Origin: Symsagittifera roscoffensis
Lineage: Eukaryota > Xenacoelomorpha > Acoela > Convolutidae
Reading direction: 5' to 3'
NCBI RefSeq assembly: GCF_963678635.1
Contig: NC_087062.1
Coordinates: 57,926,129 to 57,990,128 of the forward strand
DNA length: 64,000 bases
The stretch's first letter is position 1; every line of letters begins with the position of its first letter. The position numbers and the translations under genes are program-made. The notes below the pieces were generated by a model. It had not been told where the DNA came from and made no database searches. It saw only the letters and a list, made by a program, of their open reading frames with translations. Below are positions 37,982 through 50,958 of the stretch, piece by piece.

Positions 37982-38880
37982 ATGAGTCAAAGTGAAGAAA
38001 GCGAATATGAAAACTCCATCTTCCCATTTATAATTACCTTCCCTTCCTAATGACAGAGGTCAAACACAATTTTGTCAAAATTTAATAGCAAATTTATTTG
38101 AAAGAAGAGTTAGTCCATACACAGCAGAATTTTCAGAAGTAAAAATCAAAAGACAAATTATCGACCACTGTCTCAAAGGAATATGTAACCTAACACAACA
38201 GTACGGACTCTATACCATAGAAATACAGACCCCAAGTAAAATTCATGGTAGATATCTACTTCAAACAGACGACGTAGATATAGAATTTTCAAAAGTATTC
38301 ACAGAATACATACAAAATATACAACACCAAAATTCACAAAGAGCAAATTCAATTTTTACTAATGAAGTATTTCGAATAATTTATAGCTATCTATCTATAT
38401 TAGAAAAACCAGAATCCCATGGAACTTCACAAGTTCAATCATCAAAACATACAACTGTAAGCCATGAAATCGCAAAATTTCCGAATATTTAAATACAATC
38501 CGTGAAAATTTAACTAGTAACGACGTTTCACAAAACGTTAAACACGATTTACAAAAAAATCTTGGCATGGTTTATCATAGACTATTTCACACATAATCTT
38601 AATCCAATCTCACAAGCAAGAAAGAATTTCAGACTCCAAAATTCAGTAGATGATACTGTATTAGCAGAACAATCAGATTATGTTTGGGACCCTGAATGGT
38701 CTCATCCACTATTCTTTAACATACCAACAGATATTTCGAGTCAAGCAATTAGCAAAATTTCCATCAACAAAGATTATATTAAGGTATATCCACTCACAAC
38801 TGATGCAACACTTTTAAACTATAATTCATTTCTACCCGATAGAACAGGAAATAATAGTTCAAACTCAACTCTCATATAAC
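37982..38880 (+). pseudogene. First gag-like ORF of element C
   Basis: Begins M-S-Q-S-E-E-S-E-Y-E-N at 37,982; a frame change occurs after ~15 codons. A patch near 38,100-38,480 reads as a helical protein (N-L-I-A-N-L-F-E-R-R-V) and is followed by an open 105-codon stretch at 38,562-38,879. No known domain is visible. Position before the capsid-like and zinc-knuckle part suggests an N-terminal Gag extension. Confidence 0.4.
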
Positions 38881-39653
38881 AAGAAAACCTGAATGTAACT
38901 AAGAACCTCACACAACAAGATATTCAAACACCATCACATTTCGCAAATGAAGAAGTAGTTACTGCAGTAATAACAACAACACAACAAAGTATCTCACCAA
39001 TACAACCAAATCTTACAACTCCAAGACCTAAAAAATCCAACCATACCACAGGTAACATTACAATCTACGGTTAAACCCACCATTGAACCAAGATACCTAC
39101 ATGTAAACTATCAACCATTTAGACCAATGACGAAACCAATACAAAAACAAAGAACATTCACTAGAAATAATTTTGCAGAACACAATTATAACTATGTAAA
39201 TAGACCACAAACATCTAAACCTATTAGCCCAAATACTCAAAATCATTTATTTTCACAAAGACAAAATTTTCAACAACCAACAACAACTTCAGTAAACTTT
39301 CATTACTGTCCACGAATTTCACAAGACCAAACTGAAAGTTATCCATTTTTTCAACAGAATAAAAGCAATAAAAAAACCAAAGTAAACACAAAACACCTTA
39401 TTTAACACCTAGTTATTTATCATCAGATGATGATGACTTCTATCAACCAGATATTTTTGCACCATATACACAAGCAAGAATACCGTGTACAACCACCTCG
39501 ACCAAATCAAGCATCCCAAAATACAAATTTTTACCCACAAAATTCAGCTAAAAGACTAACTCACCCCAAACGCAAAACCCAATCTGTACACAACCCTATC
39601 AAACAATATAAATACAAAACCCTTCAAGCACACATTCTTAGCAACCAACACAA

Positions 39654-41245
39654 ATGCAAAATAAAATCCCACTACCATATTATTTACAACAACATGAAAT
39701 CCCAAAAAGTCAACTTACAAATTTTTCACAAATGCCAAATGCCGCAGAATCACTACAAATGACTATGAATCCATACCTAATAGGTGGATCATCAATACAA
39801 TCAAACAAACCATGTGGTACAGACTCTGAATATTCAGTAGAAAATTATTTAAATGCAGTCACAGCAAATTTTAGTTTGAATGAAGGACCTGAACCCATAG
39901 ATACACCACTTCACCAAAACTGGATATATAGACGCACAGCGTTAATACAAACCACCCTTGATGGCGCAGCTCAAAAATGGTTTTCAGTTTTACCTATAGA
40001 AATAAAATCAGATTGGAAAAGAATTTTCAAAAATGTTTGATTCAGAAAGAAACAAACAATATCAAAGATTTTTATGCTATGAAATTCGTAGACTACCAAA
40101 TGAAACGATCAAATAACTAGCAGTAAGGATCGAAACACTAGTCCAAAAAACATACTCACTAAACACTCATGATTACAAAAACACAAAAATGACAGAAACT
40201 CTAATGATGATACTAACACCTCAATTACATAAAAATAGCAATCAAAAAGAGAGCATCACATCCTTCCTCAAAAAATGAACCAGATTTAGGTTTCAGAAAC
40301 TAGTAGATAAACTAGAACAAGCAGAAATCACTATGAAACTAGAGGAAACAGAAAATCTCAAATTACAGTATGTCAATAATATTCAAACAAGTACAACAAA
40401 AATAAATAATATACATAACTCAGATACAGACTTATCCGAAAAAAATCACTGAAATTCTGAATATATACGAGAAAAACCCAAATTTTAAAGGTGAACCATC
40501 GTTTAAAAAAAGATGTAATTATTGCCGAAGATACGTACATAGCATTGCTGAATGCAGACAAAAACAGCAAGACAATCAAAATAAACCACAAAAGTACAAA
40601 GAACCAAACAAATCATTTTATCAATATATGAAAAAAGATCAAAATTTACCAAACAAAAACATTCACAGTAACAATAGCTCAGGAAAACCCTTCCTAAATA
40701 GCTGAAATCATTCAAGAAATCTATAACTCTAACTACAGAGGTAGATCACCAAATCAAAGAAATTCACGAACTCCCTCACAAAATAGATATAGTCGATCCC
40801 ACAGTCGAAATACCCATTATTGAAATAGTTATTCACGATCACACTCAAATAGACCAAATTATTCGTTTGATACCAGTTCCCATTCACATTCTAGGAATAG
40901 GCACTATTCAAATGATAGATCAAGAAACTCATCATACAATAGACACGGAAATTATTCCAACAATAGGAACAGAAGCTATTCAAATAATCGAAATCAACAA
41001 TATAACAATCGATCACGAGATTATTCAAACAATAGATCAAATCAGGAAAGATCTAATTACAACAATTATCAAAATAGATCACGAGAAAGTTCACAACATA
41101 GGAATTGAAACTATAACAATAGACAAAGAAACTACTCTCAATCACCTAATAGAAATAACACACGTTATCCAGATTCTCAAAACAAATATAGAAGTAATAC
41201 ACCAAAACATCAGAGACATATATATATCAAGTACGAACAACTGAA
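39654..41245 (+). pseudogene. Gag of element C: capsid-like region, CCHC knuckle, RS-rich tail
   Basis: 39,654-40,040 holds a capsid-like patch (N-W-I-Y-R-R-T-A-L-I-Q-T-T-L-D-G-A-A-Q-K-W), the usual W/A-L signature of retrotransposon Gag. In another frame, C-N-Y-C-R-R-Y-V-H-S-I-A-E-C (40,514-40,555) is a CX2CX4HX4C knuckle. From ~40,735 to 41,245 one frame is rich in Arg, Ser, Asn and Tyr (R-S-H-S-R-N, Y-S-N-N-R), an RNA-binding-type tail. Stops and shifts make it a pseudogene. Confidence 0.65.
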
Positions 41246-41639
41246 GAAACAAATCCAGACCCCCTGGTTTTGATAACACAGAAACTACTGAATTACAATT
41301 AAATCAAATTAATTGTGAATCAACAGACAGTGAAAGTGATACAGAAAACACACTTTTAGTCAACATGATAAAAGTTGAAAATGATTATGAAACCGTTACA
41401 TTTGAACAACTTTTTCATTCACATATTTACGAAAATCACTTGGAATTACTTTAAAATTATCCTTCTAGACCTGGAATAATAACATTCTAATCGAACAAAT
41501 AGTAAACGGAGTAACGACATCACAACAACCTGAAAAAGAACAAATACCATGTTCTAGTACAAATCATCATAACAAAATATACCAAAAAAACGAACAAAAG
41601 AAAAAGTTTGGACACTCCCCTTTCTTTGAGAAAGTCCAA

Positions 41640-42410
41640 AAAGTAAAGAATTTCAACCACCAGATCTTGAAATAGATTTTTTAATAGACTCTGTATTAGA
41701 ATCAAATATCATAAATATTCCAACTTGGGATGAAATCAAAACCCTACACTCGAAATTAACACCTGTAAAAACAACCAGTAAACTAGCATTAGTACAATGC
41801 TCAACATTAACAAATTATGGAAAAATTCACTTTTCCTTGTCCCCATTAAAACAATGGAATAAAATAAACTTCTCAATAAACCATTTAAACAAATATTCCA
41901 TATCACAGATATAAAACACAATGTTATTGGAATTCCATTCATCACAAAATACATACCAACTATTAATATATTAGATAGTAAAATTAATATAAAAGATAAA
42001 TATACAAGAATGAAAAACACCGCTTTAATATTCTTCCAAAGAATGAACAAACAACCACCATTGTTTTCAAAATTTTACCCCATCTATAATAAAGAAAGAA
42101 AACATCTTAAGCCACTCTCAGGTTACATTAACGAATTTCCAATTAAACAAGTTCACCAGAACGACAAAAACCAAAACAGACAACATCTCTATATGTCAGA
42201 CTTTGAATTTAGACCAATTCACAAATTTTTTAGAGTAACATTTTCATCCATAAATTACATGAAAAACTCAAACTCCGATATTATACCTCTACATGCGTAT
42301 AATAGTTCACCATACAAAATCACCTTATCTTTAGGTTTCTTAGGATATTGTGTAACTAATGCAACAAATTTCCCCTTAAAAAGAAGTAGCATACAGAGTA
42401 AATAATATAT
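41640..42410 (+). pseudogene. Protease region of element C
   Basis: F-L-I-D-S-V-L-E-S-N-I-I-N (catalytic Asp codon at 41,687) matches the retropepsin site F-x-D-[ST]-G-A, with Gly replaced by Val. Downstream I-G-I-P-F-I and N-I-L-D-S patches are in other frames. Confidence 0.55.
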
Positions 42411-42649
42411 TACAATTACTAGATAAATGGCAATCAACAATTCTCTTTGAAGAATTATCAATAAATATTATAATAAGCAATGAAAAACGGAACACAGACT
42501 ATTTCACGAAAACACCTTATTTTAAACCAACATTCAAAATCTTGCAATATGCAGAACAACAACAAAAATTCTTAACAATATTCAATTTTCAACACTCCCA
42601 ACTAACACAAAATACTTTTAAAATACCCAAAAGTTTATGCAACATCTAA

Positions 42650-44170
42650 ATTTGACGTTGGAAAAATAAGTTCACCACTACATTTAACCTTGAAACCGTA
42701 CGCAGTTTTCAAAAAACAAAGAGCAAGTAAAGTACCAATTCACTTACATGGCAAATTTAATAGATTACTTGACATTCTAGAACAATTCGAAATCATATTC
42801 CCAGTAAATAAAGGAGAACAACCAAAAGAAAACACCTTCAATAACCCTGCTATTATTCTCGCTAAAGGAGAATCACTAAAAATAGTTCTAGACGCTAGAT
42901 ACTTCAATTCACTTATTGATGAATCCAAATGTAATTGGCCAATAGAACCAATTCAAGTATTTTTAACAAAGATAAACGGTAATTACTTCACAACCGCAGA
43001 TATGAATAGTGCATATAACCAAATGCCACTAGATGAACAATCACGATGATTAACACAGTTCGTTATTGGAAATCACAACTACGAAATTAACAGATTATTA
43101 TATGGCATATCCATAGGACCAGCAGCTTTCTCAGCCTTGATGAGTAAAATTTTTTGACCACTCAAACTTAGTGAAAATGCAATCACATATTTAGACGATG
43201 ACTTTTTGCAATCACAAACAAAAGATGAAATGTTCATAGTTCTAGAAAAATCTCATCAAATTTCACAGAACGAAAACATGAAAGCAGCCCCAGATAAATC
43301 ACATTTTTTCTTAACACGCGTAAAATTTCTCGGACACATCATAGAAAAAGACACTATAACCCCACTGAAATCACGAATTGACGCAATTCAAAAATTTTAA
43401 CCTCCAACAAATAAAAAGAAAACCCGGTAATTTTTTGGAATGTTAAACTTCTTAAGTAAATACGTATATAAAATGCAATTGTACTTAAGACCATTCTATA
43501 AAATTCTTAGACAACCAAACAATTTTGAATGGACAACAGAACATCAAACACGATCTGGAGAAACCAAAAACTTCTCACTGAACAAATTTCAAACACAATT
43601 CCAGATCCAAACCAACCATTTTATGCAATGTGCGATGCTTCAAATTTTGGCATCGGTGCAACATTATTAAAATCCCACAACGGAACAAATAAAATGAATC
43701 TTATATCAGCAAACTCTCGCCTATTTACACAAGCTGAATTACGACTCTCTATTCTTATGAGAGAATGCACAGCTATTATATATACTTTAACAGAATATGA
43801 AATTTGATACTTGGATCAAAACATCCAACACTTTTAATTACAGACCATAAACCTATCATATTTCTTTTTACACAAAAATCAAATCCAAACCATAGAGTTT
43901 ATAGATTTCAGTTATTTTTAATGAATTTTCCAAAGTTACACATAGTATGCACAGCAGGAAAAACCTAGCACTACCTGACACTCTTAGTAGAAATACACCA
44001 CCTGAACTATTAACAAGAAAAACGACAGTTGAAATACCACAAAATATAAAATTCTATCACGGTAAAGATGAAACTTCACCACGATTAGAATGTAAATATG
44101 CAGTAAAAATTAACATAGAACAATCAACAATAAACCATCTTCAACTTTTTCCATTCTATTTAGATTGTTA
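42650..44170 (+). pseudogene. Reverse transcriptase and RNase H of element C
   Basis: 42,690-43,049: fingers and palm with L-D-A-R-Y-F-N-S-L-I and F-T-T-A-D-M-N-S-A-Y-N-Q. 43,050-43,400: L-Y-G-I-S-I-G-P-A-A-F-S and Y-L-D-D (43,188-43,199), then V-K-F-L-G-H-I-I. 43,529-43,807: RNase H with A-M-C-D-A-S-N-F-G-I-G-A and E-L-R-L-S. After a frameshift near 43,806, T-D-H-K-P-I and L-P-D-T-L-S-R follow. Stops at about 43,047, 43,155, 43,398 and 43,426. Confidence 0.85.
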
Positions 44171-44639
44171 AAACAACCATTATGAAGTTGATTTATTAGG
44201 CACATCTACATTCAAGCCGATACCATATTCACGTTGGATCAAAAACAATACTCAACAAAAAAGAATCAAACAACAACCACATAAAAAAGACCCATTCCCT
44301 TTAAAAGAAAAAGAAAACTTAACTGAACCAATAAATTTATTAGGATCGTTACCAAACGATTCAAAATACACAATAAATCAAGTTTCTAACCTACATGACC
44401 CACTTGACACCATACCCCTATCAAAAATCGAAGTAGAAAACATTTTCCTACCCACAACAGAAAAAATCACACTAGAATTATTACAGAAATATCAAAATCT
44501 TGATACCGTCATCAGACAACTCAAATCATGGCACAATTACAAAACTAAACACACAAAAGCTGATACCACAATCTTACGAAACAAAACACTCCTTAGATAC
44601 TTCAGAAAATTCAATAAAACCACTATAAATGAAAAATCA

Positions 44640-46170
44640 GACATTTTAGAATATCAAGCACCTAATTTTAAAGTACCATGTCTCACTTTAAGTATGATGT
44701 TGATAGCATTCAATACTTCACACACCTTTCATACAAAAGGACATTCAGGATCAGAAAAAACATATTCTAATTTTATACAAAATTTTTATCTCCCCAATGC
44801 ACCAATTTGGATCAAAGTGTTATGCAACGATTGTATAATATGCCAATTAAATAAACCCTACCCAAATCAAAAACAAATCGCAGAAAAACAAGATTTTAAA
44901 GGACAAAGTCTTTATTTTATTCAGAGAATATCATTTAACACGAAAGGACCAATTTCACCATCCTCAGAAGGAAACTCATTTATAATGGTAAATGTTGATG
45001 CATTTACACATTATGTAGCACTTAACCCAGTACCCCATTGTAATGCTTACTATGCATATACAACACTCTACGAACACTGGATAGCTAAATTCGGATTACA
45101 GACAATGGCACTGAATTGATTAATAATGAAATCATCACATAATGCCACTTATATAATATTAAACACAAACCACGTACATCTCATGCACCTTGGACAAATG
45201 GATTAGTCGAAGGTATGAACCGTTCATTACAGGAATACCTCAGATGTATCATTAATGGAATTGATACCCAATATACTGAATGGTCAGCAGATGTAAAGTT
45301 ATTTCCATTTTCATATAATTCACAAATCACAACAACACTAGGAATGTCACCATATGAAATGGTATTTAACCAAAAACCACGTAAACCAATAATATTTACA
45401 GCAAATGCCCAAAAAAATGCACAAGCTTATTGTCAACCAAACAAAGATTCAATTTGCTGTAATTTACCACTACATACCCATGATGAAGACCACTTTCATC
45501 GCCCACAAATTTCAAAATTAGCTTCCGGTACACACACCGAATAGATTTTAAATAGAGATAAAAAACACAATGAAATTTATCAAAAAATAACAAAAAAATT
45601 GCTCGAAGACAAAACATAAATAACCAAATCAATTCACGCTTTAAACCAGCAACAGATTTAAAAATAGAAACATTTGTTACGACACAAAAAGGAATTTTAA
45701 AAAAACTGCAACCACTCCGAAAAGGACCATATCAAACAATTGACAAACCTACTGATGTCACATACAAATTAACTGACAGAAATGAAAAAAAAATTATACA
45801 ACATCGAAATAACCTATTACCCTATTACCCAAAAGAATATGCACTCCCTGAATTAACACAATTATGTTCTTTCACCGGTTTAAAAATTGTTCAAACAATT
45901 CAGGAACTGAATTGAATCAACACACTGATGAACAAAGGAGTTCAAAAACAGACCAACAAAAAGAATTAGTTCATCAAACATCCCCTAAACAAAAAACACA
46001 AACATCTCAAAAACAAAGAAAAAATAGATGACAAAAAAATCCTACCACAAGATCAAAAAACAAAATCTGAACATAGAGAATTATCACGACTTAGAAGTCA
46101 GCCACGGAAAAACTATAAAACCTCCATTCCACAATCTAAAAAATTGAAGAAAGTTGAATTTAAAAAATAA
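44640..46170 (+). pseudogene. Integrase of element C
   Basis: 44,694-45,119 carries the H...H-C-x2-C zinc site (H-T-K-G-H-S-G-S, C-N-D-C-I-I-C) and the start of the core, but the first catalytic Asp is Asn (S-F-N-T-K-G). The second motif T-D-N-G-T-E is in another frame at ~45,097. G-L-V-E-G-M-N with the catalytic Glu is at ~45,203. A G-P-Y module (L-R-K-G-P-Y) follows at ~45,715, then H-R-N-N-L-L-P-Y. Confidence 0.8.
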
Positions 46171-47160
46171 CTTTCATTTTCATTTTACCATAATATTCTT
46201 TTAATTATTTTTGAACATACATATTTTCAAATTGACATGCTGAAAAACAATCGAATAGATCTAGTTCAAAATCAGCCAAAAGAAATCATCCCGAATAACC
46301 ACTTTATTTATACCGACACAACTTTATTAGCCGACACATATTCACCTTTAAGCATAGCTATAAGAATAACTTCAAGACCTCCAGGTCATAAATAAGCAAA
46401 CCGCTACAAAATGGCAACTAAAATAACTATAATCTCAATATTACAACCCTCCCCTATCAAGCAGTACAAAGATCAACAATATTTTCCCAACTTAGCACTC
46501 AAAAACCCTCCAAGCAAAAATATTAAATTAGCCTAAAGAACAAAAAGCACATGATTTTTTAGCCTAAAGTACGAATATTTCTTGGGCGCCACCAATTGTT
46601 CCGTAAATAAAAACAAAACTAAGAAGACCTCCCTGACACGTCAAATTAACGCCTCAACAACACTTGTTAAATCCAACCCACTTGTCAAAAAACCAATAAT
46701 TAATCCGACCGCACTCAAATTTAGCCCCAAAAAATTGAAAAAGATTCGACAAACAAAATCATTTCTTAAATGTTTCTTTCAACAACAGTCACTAAATTTA
46801 AACAAACATTTTCAAACTTTTTCGCAAAACTTTCAAACCTTCTTAAATATTGTAGAATATTTTTATCTGATATCATAGAAACTCTATTCAATTTTTTCAT
46901 AATCTTTTGCAACCTTTTTTAAATTTTTTATTAACTCTTTGAATTATATATATCCCTTTCCAAAATCCTTGATAACTTCCTCAGGTACGATATTTTGATA
47001 ACTATTTAAATGTTTCGCAATCTATTTAGTAGAACAGATGTTTTTCTATTATTTGTAATTTTTTTCACATTTTTAACATCACTCATTCTGACAATATGTT
47101 AAAGTATAAAAAAAGCAATCATCACATTCGCATTAGCTACCATTCTCTTGTTTCTTTTAA
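46171..47160. other. AT-rich gap between pol and env-like region of element C
   Basis: About 1 kb. One open frame of 98 codons at 46,582-46,878 (Lys/Asn/Thr-rich) is not recognisable. At 46,583 the string CTTGGGCGCCA is the reverse complement of a tRNA-Lys-type PBS (TGGCGCCCAAG), followed by ACCAATTGTTCCG, so a minus-strand LTR/PBS remnant is possible. Nothing else is clear. Confidence 0.3.
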
Positions 47161-50100
47161 TTGAAGAATATTGGAATAAACATGAATTTTCATCATAAAA
47201 AACTCCACTCTAAAAGGCTTTTCAAAATTGCTAATCAACAACCCCCACACCAGTCCCCACCAACAATATCCCAAAAAAATCCAGCAACACCCACAAGTAC
47301 CAAAAATCCCCAATCATCTACACGCATTTCTTTTCAAGAAAATCCATATACTTTTGAAGAAAGACAAAAACGATTATCTGAACCATTAGAACCAGTTGTC
47401 CGCCAAGCAACTTTAAGTGAACCGTAATACGAACCAACATATAACATATACCCACATCTACAACAAGATCTTAACAGAGTAAGACACATAAGTCAAAACT
47501 AAAACACACTAAGACACCTAGACAAATTATACATCCAAAACGAAATAGAAATTTTCAAACTCCCACAGTTCAATTTAATATACCTCAATCACCAACATCA
47601 AGTCCCTTAGACCTTTCTAGTAGCAGACTACCAGATACACCTCCAATTGCTTCACAACAAAGCACTTCAAATATTTCATCCGATTTTTTAGGTTCAACCC
47701 CCACATCAGAATAAATTAGAGAAAATCCTTTTAATAATCCAACCACCACAGAACGCCCTCCATATTGGGTGACTAACAAATACCCCCACCGTGAATCGAA
47801 TTTAATAAACCACCCAATTGACGTTTCGTTCGATACAACACTAGCTACTTTACCCGAAACACTTTCCGTTCCTTCAACACCTTCTTTAGCCAAATACCAC
47901 CATCAACTTTTCTCCTAAATTTTTCTACAAATCTTGATTCACGATATCAAGAACAATCATCTCAAAGTATACCACTACGATTAGATTGGAATACATTCGT
48001 AGCACCCCCACCATTATTTGGTCAACATCAAGAAAGTAATAGATTACACAACTGGGCACTAAACAGATTAAAAAATCGACACGATATTCACAAAGACATA
48101 CAAGAACATAACATCCAAATACTACAACAAAGCACTCTCACACTAAAACTCGAACTTACAGTAAGACTAAATAACATTGTTCAACATCCATTTCCATTAG
48201 ACTCTCCTAATATAACAGCTCAATCTTCACCTCCCCCATTTATAACAACAGAAATAAAAAATAAATACGATAGATATAAAAAAAAGACAATCGGATACAT
48301 AACCTTTTATAACCCATACTCAGGATTATCATACACATGTATATTCTAAAGATATTCACATTTCAACACCTTCTCATTCTCATTTTTCCGAACCAAATCA
48401 AAATCCCTCTCCTCGCATAGGACCTCAGGATTTATTAGTAACACACTACGATTGTGAAGAAAACGAACAAAAAACACTACACAAATATGCTATAAATCAA
48501 GTAACACAATGTGAATCCGAACCACAAGCTATAGAAACAACAAATATAATAGCTACACTATACTTGAAAGCCCGAGCACTAACACTAACAGGATACACAT
48601 TTACAGGAACATTTTCCGAAAAGAAAGTACTTTGTTCACAAGTTTCAAACGGAAAAAAAAAGATAGGATCACGAATCTTTCTACCAAATTAATATTGAAA
48701 GATTACTACATCTCAGCCCTCATGACTGTAAAAATGAACTAAAGCGACTAAACCTAACACCAAACGAAGGCACAAACAGAAAACTTGTAAATTTTCAAGT
48801 TTTCCCAGACGTAGCACATCAAGCAGAGCTTGAAAAACACCAAGGTCACATAAGACTAGATACAAAATTCCCCTTCCATGGAGCACACGGAAGATTAACA
48901 TACAATCTTCATGATAAACATTGGATACCACACATAGGAATAAATAATCCCTCAAATTGCAATGCAGACACAAAAAATAAAGGATACCAAGAGATAATGT
49001 TTTCGATTGGAAAATACAACTCGAAAAAGTACAACTTATACGCGACTTAAAAGACGATACAATTCTTTACCAATGAATTACACTCCTTTGCAAAAAAGTT
49101 CAAGGATATTGCGATCCTGCAACACGCACACAAGCAACCATTGTATGGTTTCCCGAAGAAACCTGTACAGTTTTTCAAGTAGCAAAAATACACGCTAGAA
49201 GGATTAAATTTCAACGAAATTGTTTTATAGAATCAATTCCAGATGAAGATGTAAGCCCTGACCAAATCAGAACTACAAATCATAAACTTTGAAATATCCA
49301 CGATATAGAAATTAAATCAACACGATTTCAAGTATACCCATAAACAGAACTTGCATGTAAATACAACAAGCCAATTTACAAAACACAATATTCAGAAATT
49401 CTTGTCGAATACGAAAATGGTTTCGACATGAATACAGGAAATTTAGTCGTATACCCGATGGCCACATCTCGCTCATTTACTGACGAAAATCCCTACATTT
49501 TAGTAAAATTTCAGAAAAACGCAGAACGAATCGGTGAAAAATTAAAACCACAAGACGCAGAAAGTACACGATTACTAGAACTATAACTTATGAACAGCAC
49601 ACTTTTTGGCGCAATTTACTATGAAATACATTTAGATATGAAATACGAGATTACACATAAGCAGAATTTTTCAAGAAATGTCACTTTCAGAATTAGAAAC
49701 ACTACATCAACTATGTGAACTTGAAAGAACACAAATTCTACAGTCACTAGCACTAGCAGTTTTAAAAATAACATATGCAGGATATTTATTATTCGGAAAT
49801 AGATCAAATTTCATTGGATTTGAAGGAAACATCTTATGGTATTACACTTGTACCAAAAAAGTATCACTTTTATACGTTTTTGAAGATAAACGATGTTACA
49901 AAAGAATCCCAATATTCTACAAAAATAAAGTATATTTTGTTGATACACTTTCAAGAAGAACATATTTTTGGGATAGAGCAGTACCATGTCGGTCAGAAAA
50001 TAGCCACAATGTTTTACAACTAAATCCCGATGAAGATAAATACTACCTACTCACACCATATCCAACACTAAGGCCACCACTAAAAAAGTTTTCACCCGAA

Positions 50101-50958
50101 AGTATTAGAGCTATAGCCCGAAACCCAAAAATTGATTTACAATCGATTGGCATCTATTCCAAATCCGACATACAACACCACATACGTACACAACAATTTC
50201 AAGAACTAACTACAAAAATGGACACTACACCACGACAATCAATAGATCAAAACTTACGTAAACTTGCAGAAACAGCAGGATTTTCAGACATTTACGCACA
50301 AGATTACAGCGGATATTTTAAAAATATTAAAGAGTATATTTATTTAAACGGCGAAAAATATCGACCACAAGATATTTCACCAATCAATAATTTTAGTTTC
50401 TTTTTTACTTTCAAAAATGAACTTTTAGCCTTCTAGGATGGCCTTATTACATCTTAGAAAGATTGACTATATTATACGCAATGTTTAATTTTTTTGGATT
50501 TATTTTTTTTATTAAAAGGAATTTATAACACATGCGCAATCCACACACAAGTAAAGAGTCAAGAAAGCGTACCACGCATACTTTTTGCAGGATTTTTTGG
50601 AATATTTTCCACATCTATAAATAAAATACTTTTAGATGCACAAATGAAAGAATACAATACAAAATTATCTACTACACCAAACACATATGACGAATCACAG
50701 AATAACACAAACACATTACCTACAGCACCAAAACTACCAAGTTTAAATCACAACCATCCACTATCACTGGTACCACGAAATTTCAGAAACTTAGCACTAG
50801 TAAACATTGCAAATTCAAGACCAAATCATATTCAAAGTCCAATTCAACACATTGTAACACAACAATCTCAAAATGACGATACATATGAACAAATAATCAA
50901 ACAACCATATAGAACAAATTTTCAATATCAGAACAATCATTTATTTAGCCCACGATGA
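47161..50958 (+). pseudogene. Env-like glycoprotein region of element C
   Basis: A series of frames runs from 47,161 to 50,958. The longest (49,678-50,436, 252 codons) has Cys-containing segments (Y-T-C-T-K-K, D-K-R-C-Y-K) and is followed, after a stop at 50,434, by a hydrophobic stretch rich in Phe/Leu/Ile (F-F-L-L-K-G-I; F-A-G-F-F-G-I-F near 50,590) and a hydrophilic tail (50,494-50,958). Position after integrase and a hydrophobic anchor-like segment near the C-terminus fit an env-type third gene of an errantivirus-like element. It is broken by many stops. The identification is by layout and hydrophobicity. Confidence 0.55.

Noticed and set aside
40867-41244. 125-codon Ile/Thr/Glu-rich ORF on the plus strand
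   Set aside because: It is the alternate frame of the Arg/Ser-rich Gag tail of element C and owes its openness to that repetitive sequence.
43047-43160. In-frame TGA codons in the RT of element C, as if read as Trp
   Set aside because: TAA stops and frameshifts occur equally nearby, so ordinary decay explains them better than an alternative code.
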